Source of the DNA: Clostridiales bacterium UBA1246
GTDB taxonomy: Bacteria; Bacillota; Clostridia; Oscillospirales; Oscillospiraceae
DNA length: 6,994 bases
NCBI GenBank assembly: GCA_002308315.1
Contig: DBWE01000059.1
Span: forward strand, 6,677-13,670
Direction: 5' to 3'
Below are positions 1 to 6,994 of this stretch, in pieces. The translations under genes and the position numbers were made by a program. The first letter of the stretch is position 1. Every line of letters starts with the position of its first letter. Under the pieces are notes generated by a model. The model was not told the origin of the DNA and searched no databases. It worked only from the letters and a program-made list of their open reading frames with translations.

Positions 1-1203
1 TCCGCCGCACTGCTCCGCCACGTCGTCGTAATTCAGTACGGCCAGCGTGTGCACGAGCATGTGCTCCAGCTCGCCCGTCTGCAGGCTGTCGCCGCTGTCC
101 CTGGGGTTCACGCCCAGCTCCTTCATATCGCTCAGATCCGTCAGCGAGCCGTACTGATCGAGTATGATCGGGTCGTAGCTGAACTTGGCCTGCTTCGTGG
201 CGATGCTGCCGAAATACAGTCTGGAGTTGCCGTCGTACCCGGTCTTTGAAATGCTGCTGTACGCCGCCTGCGCGGCCGAGGTCGCTATGTTTGACTTGAT
301 AAACAGGCTCGTGCCGGAGCCGTCGGCGACCTCCGGTCTCGGCGGGAACTGATCTGATATATCCTGATCGGTGGAGTACGTCAGCTCCGCCCTTGCCCTG
401 ATCGTTTTTGCCGCCGAGCTTATCGTCACGCTGTCGGGCAGTCTGAGCTCGATGAAATCGCTGCCGATGCGGATGTTTTCGCTCGCGTATTCCGTGGTCG
501 GCTCGCTGCCGTCCAAAGAATACCAGGCCCTGACGGTCGGATAAGCGGCGATGCCGATATCGCTGCTCAGATCGCTCTTTGTCTGCCTGAGGTAGATAAG
601 GAAGCTTTGATACATCTCCTGCGTGCGCTCCGCGGCGGCCGCGTTGTCCAGCCTGATCACGGAAGAGAAATCGGCGGCAACGGTGTTTCTGCTCAGCGTT
701 ACTATCTTGCGCGGTTCGTTGCTCAGATCGCCGTTCAGGTCGGTTTCAAGCTCCGCGGTAAGGTTGTATATGTTGCCGATGTAAAGCTCCGAATAGCTGC
801 GCTCCAAGCTGTTCGGCGAGAACACTGCCGGTATGCCGTCGTTCGTTCCTCTCATGCTCTTCTCGCAGTCGACCGTATATTTGCTTATCCAGTTCAGGTC
901 CGCGTCGGCGGAGGGCTTCTCGGCGAACACGGACAGGTAATATACCTCCGTCAGCGGGCCGGCCGGCTGCGCGTCGTACAGCTCGCCCAGGGTCCGGCAT
1001 TCAAACGGGTCTCCCGCCGTGTCGGCGAAGTTGGCAAAGGCGACGGCTCCGGAAGCGTCCAGCGCGTCGGAAAGCGACGCGTAATACGCCCTGTTCGTCT
1101 GCTTATCCACGAGCACCAGCTTTGTCTCGTCGCCGTCGAAGGATCGGGCAAGGTCGCTGCGGAAAACGAGCCGTTTTTCGTAGCTGCCTATATCCCCTCC
1201 GGT
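1..1203 (-). other. Distal C-terminal segment, running off the window
   Basis: Residues about 1931-2331. It has no glycine repeats. It alternates charged loops with strand-like stretches (KLVLVDKQTNRAYYASL, EVYYLSVFAEKP, FIELRLPDSVTI, IRARAELTY) and an amphipathic helix-like part (RTQEMYQSFLIYLRQ). This suggests one or more beta-sandwich or stalk domains ahead of an anchor that would lie beyond position 1. No LPxTG-type signal, transmembrane helix, SLH or dockerin repeat is present in the visible part. Three of the nine antisense-stop (TCA/TTA) codons of the window fall in its last 120 codons. Confidence 0.4.
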
Positions 1204-4200
1204 CCCCGCCGCCAGCGCCTTGGCCCATTCCTCCGCGGTACGGTTGTAAGTATAGGTCAGGCACAGCGTCACCGGCGTTCCGAGGTTTTCCGCGCATTCG
1301 ATCGCGTTGGAGAGATAGTCGCCCGCGCGGTAATCGGTACCGGACAGCACTCTTGCCGTAAAGCCGAAGTTCAGCACCTTCCTCACGTAGACGGGGACAT
1401 AAAGGTGATAGGCAGTTTTAGAGGTATCGGCCGGGTCGCGGAAGGCCACGTCGATGAGCGTGAAGCTGTCCTTGCCCGTATCGAAATACTCGGTAAGGGC
1501 AAATTTGCTGTTTTCGCGCTTCAGGCACTGCTGAGTCTCGTCTTTCCGGAATACGCCGCCCGCGTCCTTCGTCATGCGCCATATGCTGACCGCGTAGACG
1601 CCCGAGGTATCCGCGCCGTAGTTGTACTGCGTATTGGTAAGATAATCCAGGTAGGAATTAAGCGTCATGTGTATATCGTCATTGTCGTTCGACGTGTCGA
1701 AAACGAGTATGGCAAAGTCGTCTCCGCTGCCTCCGTCTTCCGTATGATAGGTGGAGAACAGCCCGCCGTTGAACTCGGTCGCTATCCCGCTCGCCGCGGC
1801 GGCATAGCTGTACGGGAACCTGCCCTGCGTGTCCGCGCCGGGCGCAAGATCGCCGAGTATGCTGTCTATGACCAAAGCGCCCGATCCCGCCGACATGCCG
1901 TCGCCGGTCAGTATCTGCCCGCTGCCGTCAATGGCAACGGCGGGGTTGACGGTGACGTAAGGCGCCGCTTCGCCGTCGCGGTCGGAGCCGGAGGCATACA
2001 GGCAGGAATTATCCGTGTTCATCACGCTGCCCGTCGTTGCGCCCCTGTAGTCGGCAAAGACAACATAGCCGTTCGGCCCGTAGAACTCCGCGGTCACGGC
2101 CGTATTCTTCTCTTTTCCTATTGCCCTGGTCTCCGCCGAAGGCTCGGCGCTTCCCTTTTTGAGCGTGACGGAATGCACCGAAACGCCCACCAGCTTTATA
2201 TCGCGCTCATCCTGGTTTGACCCTATCAGCGCGCCGTTTCCGTATGCATTCGACGCGCTCTGCGTCATCGTGATTTCATTTACGAGTATATTATGTCCCG
2301 TAAGACCTACGGCGTCAAAGGAACCGCTTGAGCTTGTATCCCCGAGCACGCCGATCAGCCCTCCGATACCGTTCTGATTTTTGCCGGATTCGGATGCGAA
2401 CAGCGTGGCGATATCGCAGTCTTCAACGGTGACATTCGCCAGATCTATCTTGGTTTTTACCGAGGTGTTGCTGTCGTTCCTGTAATACTCTCCGATGACG
2501 CCTCCGGCCGCTCTGTCATTGCCGCTGCTCGTCACATCGGATCTTATCGCGTATCCGCTTACGACGGCGTCCGAGACCTTAAGTGTGTTGGTTTTGCCGT
2601 CCTGGCTCACGCTGCCGACAAGTCCGCCGACGCACATTCCGCCTATCGTCGGTTTCGGGTCGTCTCCGGTCACCGTCACTCCGTCCAGCGTGAGAACTCC
2701 GTTGGCCTTCATGGTATTTATCCAGCCTATTGCTCCGCCGGAATTTTTAGCCTTGAGCTCTTTCACGCCGCTCATGCCGCAGTCCTGCAGGGTGATGTTT
2801 CCGAATATCCTCACAACTCCGATCAGTCCGCCGACGGCGGCTGTATCGGTGTTGGTCAGGCCGGTCACCTTTATCGCGCTGCCTTCATTGCCTTCCACCG
2901 ACATATCCTTGACGGTAAGAATGTTGGTGTTGTTCTTGCCGAGACAGTAACCGACCAGACCTCCGGCAGAAACAAGATGTTCCCCGCTCGGCACGGTTCT
3001 GATACGGGATGTAATGCTGTTTATCCTTACGGTGCTTCCGCCGCTTTCTCCGCTGATAGTAAGGCTCTTCGGGTCTTTGATATGTCCTATCATGCCGCCG
3101 GCCGTAAACATGGAGCTTACGCTTACTCCGCCGTCGTCTGTCGAACCGCAGCCGGCAAAGGTATGCTCGGTATTGCTGGTACTGCACTGCCCAACCAGGC
3201 CGCCGGCATGCTTGAAGCCCTCTATCTCAAGATCGCCCATCAGCACGTCGGTCATGGTAAGCACGCCTCTCTGCTGGCCGATCACGCCGCCCACGTTCAG
3301 ATTGCTCGCGTTGTCGACATTGATACCGGTCGGGCTCAGATACTCCGTCTTGTCATCCTGATATACCTTATAGCTTACGGAGCCTTCTACGGTGAAGCCC
3401 TGAATGGTAAAGCTCTCGTTTGTCTCGCTTACATAGTTGATGAGCCCGAGGCCGGCGATGGACCATCCGTCATTGGATTTCCATTTGGCAGCGCGGTAAT
3501 TGTCGCTGAAGTACTCCCGGTACTTGATGTCGAGTCCTACGGTGGGAGCGCCGCTCCCGCTTACCGTGACTGCGCCGCTGCTGCCCTTGAGGTGAAGTCC
3601 GTCGTCAACGGTAAAGAAGCTGCCTATCCCTCTGAAGCCGACCGGTATCTCGCAGTCTCCGGTGATGGTAACCGTCTTTTTTCTGCCCGCGGCGCGGCAG
3701 TCGGCGCCCGAGGCGTAGGCGTCAATGATATACGGAGTTTTTGTCGCTCCGCTGTAAACGCTGTTCGTGTACGCGTCGGACTCTCCGCGCGCTGCGCAGT
3801 AATTGCGGAATGCGTAGTATGCCTTTCCGCCGGTATATGCCGCGGTCCCGGAGGAGGCGCTCGCGGCGCCGCTGTTGACCGTGGCTCCCAGCACCCACAT
3901 TGCCGTGCCGTTCGGAACGGTGATCCCGGAGGAATTGACCTTCAGCTTATCGTCGTCGCTGTCGGGCACGGTCAGCTCGGGTATCTCATAGTTTTTGCTG
4001 CCGTTGTCTACCTCGCAGCCCTCGGAGAAGGCATACCCGAGCACCACTCTGCCTATTATCGGATTTACGTAGAGATTCTGCGCGGGGTTGTCTCCCTCGG
4101 TATTCACCGCGACCTTGCCGCAGACGTCCGCAGTGAGCCCGTCGGTATCCGTATTGCGGAACACCACGCAGCCGTTGAGAAGCACCCCGACAAAACCGCC

Positions 4201-6993
4201 CACCGGTATGAGCCGCTCATAACTGCCGCTGAGCGTGACTTCAACGCCGTCGGCAAAGCTCACGTCCACATTGTCGATGAACGTGTCTCCGCCCATGACC
4301 TTGCCTATGACGGCGCCGTAGCTCTTGCAGCCGCCGAAATATTGGAAATCGTCGTTAGTCGTCTGCTGCAGTGTTATGCTGCCCGCCGCCGGAGCGGCCT
4401 CCACGGTCAGATCCTTTACGACGCAGCCGTTGGAGTTGACTATCAGCGGATTTTGCGATTGGTTGCTTATCCTCTTTACGGCGTTTTCGTCGCCGAAGAT
4501 CACGCCGCGGAAAGCGTAGGGGCACTCAAAGTTCGTATACGCCGTGTCTGCCGCGCCGAGACCGGTAAAACCGCTTTCAAGCGCAATGTTGGTGGTTATT
4601 TCATAGTAAGCGCCGGCAAGATAGGTCCTGACGTCGGCAAGGGAGCGCACGTCGCCGTCGTCCTCCTTGTTGACGAATGCGGATTTGTCGGAGCGTATGT
4701 GGTATTCCCTGTCGTTGGATTTATCCGCGCCGGTATGGGCTGAGTTGGGCGTCAGCGACGCGGGCAGCACCAGCAGCTGCGTGGGGCTCACGCTGCCCCA
4801 GTTTCCGGCAATGATGTCCGCAACGAAGCTGAGCTGTCCGCCGGAGGATATCTGATACGGGTCGTTGACCTTGCCGCATCCGCCGTTGTTGGTGATGTTG
4901 AGGTCCGTATTCAGAATATTCACGCGCAGCTCATGACAGTTAGTACTGCTCGAATCGGCGACGTAAGGCAGCCATGCGCCCGTGTTGAAATCGGCATAGG
5001 GTTCGGAAGCGTTCCCGTTTGTCGGGTGGGTATAATAACCGTCCGCCTCGACCTTGTCGAAGTATTTGTTTTCCTTGCCGGGATACTCCGCGGAGCCGGT
5101 TATTTCCCTGCCGTAGGTCACGAAGTGCAGGGGTTCTCCCCAGTCCTCCGAGTAGTTGTAGTTATACTGGCCGTTGCTGCTGTCGGAATAATTGAATTTG
5201 TTCAGCAGTGTCGCCTTTGAAAAGACGCTCCGCGTCGTGCCGTATGCCGCGTCGAGATCGGTCATTCCGTTCGCGGCCGTCCTCGCGTCGAGCCGTATCC
5301 GGGAGAAACTGAGCACCATGCTCTGCCCGCTCACGTTGCCTATGAGCGAGGTAGCCGCGTATTCGCCGTCCGCAAGCGCATAGCCGCCCGTCGTCGTCAC
5401 CGTGCTCACGGCAAGATCGGTCAGCTTCGTGTTGTCGCCCACCTTGTTTATAAGCAGCGGAGCATAACCCTCAGACGAGCTTATCGCGCTGTCCGCGCTT
5501 CCCGTGCCGGTGCGTACTGCGGCGCCGTCGAGCGTAACGTCGGTAATATTCGAGGGCTTGGTCACGTTGTTTAAGTCCATATAGTCGTGCAGCGTGCCGC
5601 GAACGAGGAAGCCGGAGCCGTCGGACTTGCGCCCCACGCTGCCCTGCAGCGTAAGGCCGTTCACCGTCAGGTTCTGCGCGTTGAAGAGTATGCCGGAGTG
5701 CATAAGATCATGCTGAGTCGCCTCGCGGGTGGAGCGCACGTTCGAGTCGCTGTCGCCCGTTCCCGCCTCTCCGGTCTCGATCTCCGAGTTGTAAAACTTT
5801 ACGGTCGCCCCGCTTATCGAGACGCCGGACGCGGTCACGGGGTAATACGACAGGCCCTTCATATCGCATATCCCGCTTATCGCTCCGCCGGTAAAATCGT
5901 TTTTTATCGTGGAATGCGCGTACTGATACAGGCTCCACAGCAGGAGCTTGCCCGGAGCGCCGCTGCGGTCAAAGGTATCGAGATTGTAATAATACCGGGT
6001 GTTCGGGTTGACCTTGACCGTGCTCGTTCCGTAGGAGGTCCGGTTCTGATATGTATTGCAGTCCGTCCCTTCCATGCGGAGCGTATCGCTGCCCTGGTAC
6101 GAGGCGCGCACGGATACTATCGCCTGGCCGTTGTCCGTTATCCCGGATTTGTTGAATGCGCTGTAAGCGACGATCTCGTCGAATACCGTAAAGGATACGC
6201 CGGAAAAGTCGGTCCCGGCGATGTCGTACCCGTCGGTGCTGTTTTCAAGGATCAGGTACAGGGCGGAACCGTCCTGTATCGTTCCGCTCGTGCCTTCATT
6301 GACCAGCATGCCGAAGCTACCGCCGCTTACGCTGCTTGAAAAGGCCGCGTCTTTGACTTCCAGCCCGCCGACGGTCCATTTTCCGGTCGCCCTGTATACC
6401 AGGCCGCCCATATTGGAGCATCTGCCTCCCGTCACGGCGAATACCGGGCCGACAGTGCCCGCCGGAGAGCCCGTTTCAAGCCCTATGACAAGCTCGCCTT
6501 CGTCTATATCCACGTCGGTGTTCAGCCAGGAATATCCCAGCAGGCCGCCTACGCCGTGACCGCGATTGTTTGCGTTGTCCTCCGTGTTTTTGATCCGGAC
6601 GTCCAGGCCGGCCACGGTCACGTCCCGAATGCCGACCGTGCGTTTTGCGCCGGAGTCGGCGCTTATATTGCATATCAGCCCGCCGTAGCGCGGGGCGTAA
6701 CAGGTGGCGGGATCCGCTCCGTCCGCCGATCCGACGCGTACGGCGTCAAAGTTTATCACGGTGCCCGCCGAGGTCACGTTTCCTATCACTCCGCCCGTGA
6801 AAGCGCTCTGGTTATTAACGGAGGCGTCGGTATACTCCGTTTCGAAAACGCTGTTTTCCACGGTCACCGTCTTACCGCCGGCCGATACGCTGCCTATCGC
6901 TCCGCCGAGATATACCGTCGTTTTCGACCCGAATTCGTGGACCGCCTGAGCCGTACGTACGTGATCCAGCGTAACGGCTCCCGTGACCTGAGC
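1..6993 (-). CDS. Giant GLUG-like beta-helix surface protein (internal fragment, open at both ends)
   Basis: One frame runs through the entire window, 2331 codons with no stop and no frameshift; neither end of the gene is present, so the full protein is longer than 2331 residues. The product is rich in Gly, Ser, Thr, Asp, Asn and Val, and carries about twenty glycine motifs like GGLIG, GGVIG or GGAIG, each followed after a turn by alternating hydrophobic strands such as LTVKDMSV, LTLDGVTV and LKVSDAVV. That is the pattern of GLUG-type right-handed parallel beta-helices, found in large bacterial adhesins and in the N-terminal part of IgA1 proteases. About 1595 residues are beta-helix and linker; the last 736 are non-repetitive. 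I infer an extracellular or cell-wall protein, perhaps an adhesin, but signal peptide and anchor lie outside. No protease or glycosidase active site was seen. Ile is often ATA, while TTA, CTA and TCA are nearly absent. The coding call is near certain; the function is tentative. Confidence 0.93.
1204..1728 (-). other. Unassigned globular segment (FDTSN / VPVYVRKVL / YNRTAEEW blocks)
   Basis: Residues about 1756-1930. The sequence looks like a folded globular domain: a hydrophobic strand ending in ILVFDTSN (Asp at 1766), an amphipathic stretch LNSYLDYLTN, a strand AVSIWRM, LYVPVYVRKVLNFGF (Tyr at 1869), and LTYTYNRTAEEWAKAL near 1913-1928. The ILVFDTS strand recalls the first strand of a von Willebrand A-type fold, but the MIDAS pattern D-x-S-x-S is not met (here D-T-S-N-D), so I do not call it. 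The function is unknown. Confidence 0.4.
1729..2208 (-). other. Start of non-repetitive C-terminal part
   Basis: Residues about 1596-1755. The glycine motifs stop after GALIG at 1587. What follows is still rich in beta-type sequence: KLVGVSVHSVTLKKG, EFYGPNGYVVFADYRGA, PYVTVNPAVAIDGSG and SGALVIDSILGD. It ends in a Gly/Ala-rich patch (SYAAAASGIATEF). This may be the C-terminal cap of the helix plus a following beta-sandwich. I cannot assign a family. Confidence 0.45.
2209..3453 (-). repeat. GLUG-like motif array 2b (ten copies)
   Basis: Residues about 1181-1595, the most regular part of the protein. Motifs start at residues 1235 (GGVIG, 3277-3291), 1264 (GGLVG, 3190-3204), 1299 (GGMIG, 3085-3099), 1344 (GGLVG, 2950-2964), 1388 (GGLIG, 2818-2832), 1419 (GGAIG, 2725-2739), 1456 (GGLVG, 2614-2628), 1497 (GGVIG, 2491-2505), 1544 (GGLIG, 2350-2364) and 1587 (GALIG, 2221-2235). 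The spacing is 29-47 residues, 39 on average. Between them recur LTMTDVLMGD, LTVKDMSVEG, ITLQDCGMSG, LTLDGVTVTG, LKVSDAVVSG and IDLANVTVED, the paired strands of each unit. This matches the GLUG family and a right-handed beta-helix. The unit copies differ at DNA level, so recent copy-number change is not evident. Confidence 0.8.
3454..4023 (-). other. Insertion between motif arrays, with second FRGI block
   Basis: Residues about 991-1180. It lacks the GG-x-I-G motif for roughly 190 residues. Visible landmarks are an acidic stretch (PDSDDDKLKV), GKAYYAFRNYCAARGESDAY, KKTVTITGDCEIP, and FRGIGSFF at residue 1120 (3613-3636), which resembles the FRGVI block at residue 828. It ends with DGWSIAGLGLINYV at about 1175-1188, where motif-type sequence begins again. 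It may be a loop domain projecting from the helix or a partial second copy of the module start. I do not recognise a named domain. Confidence 0.5.
4024..4341 (-). repeat. GLUG-like motif array 2a (three degenerate copies)
   Basis: Residues about 885-990. Motifs are GAVIG at residue 893 (4303-4317), GGFVG at 932 (4186-4200) and PIIG at 978 (4051-4062), spaced 39-46 residues. Each is followed by a strand-turn-strand stretch, for instance DTFIDNVDVSF. The last copy has lost the leading GG pair. This is the first run of helix coils in the second module, ahead of a region without clear motifs. Confidence 0.6.
4414..4884 (-). other. Opening segment of second beta-helix module (NDPYxIS and FRGVI blocks)
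   Basis: Residues about 704-860. It opens with GGCGKVNDPYQISSGGQL (D-P-Y at residues 711-713), a close match to the G-x-x-x-(D/N)-P-Y-x-I-(S/T)-x-x-x-Q-L signature that commonly stands just before GLUG-type beta-helices in bacterial surface proteins. It then has GFTGLG, FRGVIFG at residues 828-834 (4492-4512) and the strand pair PLIVNSNGCVVKDLTV. The pattern says that a new helix module starts here after the linker. It carries no catalytic signature. The boundaries are approximate. Confidence 0.6.
4888..5229 (-). other. Aromatic-rich linker between beta-helix modules
   Basis: Residues 589-702 of the giant protein. No GLUG-like motif occurs here. The composition changes to many Tyr, Phe, Trp and charged residues: SVFSKATLLNKFNY, then QYNYNYSEDWGEP, HFVTYGREITG, and GAWLPYV before HELRVNIL. 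The segment sits between the end of one motif array and the N-D-P-Y start of the next module, so I read it as a linker or capping domain closing the first helix. I recall similar blocks in other large clostridial surface proteins, but I cannot name a family and have not searched. The function is unknown. Confidence 0.55.
5230..6993 (-). repeat. Beta-helix region 1 with six GLUG-like motifs
   Basis: Residues 1-588. GLUG-like motifs begin at residues 30 (GGAIG, 6892-6906), 67 (GGVIG, 6781-6795), 104 (GGLIC, 6670-6684), 149 (GGLLG, 6535-6549), 196 (GGLVY, 6394-6408) and 224 (GGSFG, 6310-6324), that is 28-47 residues apart. Degenerate copies follow at 369 (GGAIS, 5875-5889) and about 549-552 (SLIG, 5338-5349). 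Between motifs lie strand-like stretches such as VTVENSVF and LTVNGLTL. Residues about 327-359 form a block rich in aromatics (YYYNL, LLLWSLYQYAH) that interrupts the regular pattern. The array probably continues upstream of the window, since the first motif lies only 30 residues in. The repeats are recognisable only at protein level, so they are old and diverged. Confidence 0.75.
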
Positions 6994-6994
6994 C

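Noticed and set aside
49..66. EHMLVH as a possible metal site of an M26-type or other zinc peptidase
   Set aside because: It fits neither HExxH nor HxxEH, and no downstream Glu ligand region can be judged. Beta-helix GLUG regions do occur in IgA1 proteases, but that alone is not evidence of a protease.
1696..1720. ILVFDTSN as the first strand of a von Willebrand A domain
   Set aside because: The D-x-S-x-S metal site is not complete and the later conserved T and D positions could not be found.
607..2220. Plus-strand ORF of 537 codons
   Set aside because: It is the codon-aligned complement of the minus gene, starts at TTG, and ends where the gene uses TCA. Its translation is Arg/Val/Ala-rich with no domain pattern.
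2495..2950. Plus-strand ORF of 151 codons rich in Pro, Ser, Thr and Leu, like a secreted or membrane peptide
   Set aside because: The hydrophobic Pro/Ser composition is what antisense of Gly- and Thr-rich beta-helix repeats gives. It overlaps the best part of the motif array.
2977..4743. Plus-strand ORF of 588 codons
   Set aside because: It is the same kind of codon-aligned shadow, open only because TTA, CTA and TCA are avoided on the minus strand. The minus frame carries regular beta-helix motifs over the same stretch.
5587..6339. Plus-strand ORF of 250 codons
   Set aside because: It is a shadow in the same antisense frame, ending at the TCA codon at 6337-6339. It has no recognisable protein pattern.
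1..6993. CRISPR array, tRNA/rRNA, insertion sequence or terminator
   Set aside because: No near-identical direct repeats with spacers, no RNA-like folds and no terminal inverted repeats were seen. The periodicity is at protein level and the frame is open throughout.

Overview
The whole window is the inside of one very large protein-coding gene on the minus strand. Read from 6993 down to 1, one frame stays open for 2331 codons without a stop. The first and last codons of the gene both lie outside the window, so start codon, ribosome binding site, promoter, signal peptide, stop, terminator and any cell-wall anchor cannot be seen. I find no RNA gene, mobile element, CRISPR array or intergenic space. 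Residue numbers below count from the codon at 6993-6991 as residue 1.

The protein looks like a secreted or surface-exposed giant built of right-handed parallel beta-helix modules. It carries many short glycine motifs of the form G-G-(L/V/A/M)-(I/V)-G, which resemble the GLUG motif (Pfam PF07581), separated by hydrophobic 'LTVxDVxV'-type strands. Layout from the N-terminal side: beta-helix region 1 (6993-5230) with six motifs near its start; an aromatic-rich, repeat-free linker (5229-4888); a new module opening with an N-D-P-Y-x-I-S signature and an FRGVI block (4884-4414); a short motif array (4341-4024); an insertion with few motifs but a second FRGI-type block (4023-3454); a long array with ten motifs 29-47 residues apart (3453-2209); and a non-repetitive C-terminal part of about 736 residues (2208-1) that runs off the window and that I cannot assign to a family.

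The organism is probably a GC-rich gut-type Firmicute (Clostridia/Oscillospirales-like). This is inference from free use of ATA for Ile in GC-rich DNA, near absence of TTA, CTA and TCA codons, and resemblance of the protein to the very large beta-helix surface proteins of such bacteria. The codon bias also keeps the codon-aligned antisense frame open for long stretches, giving attractive but false plus-strand ORFs of more than 500 codons. A role in adhesion or glycan/host contact is likely by family analogy, but no catalytic site or binding domain is recognisable.
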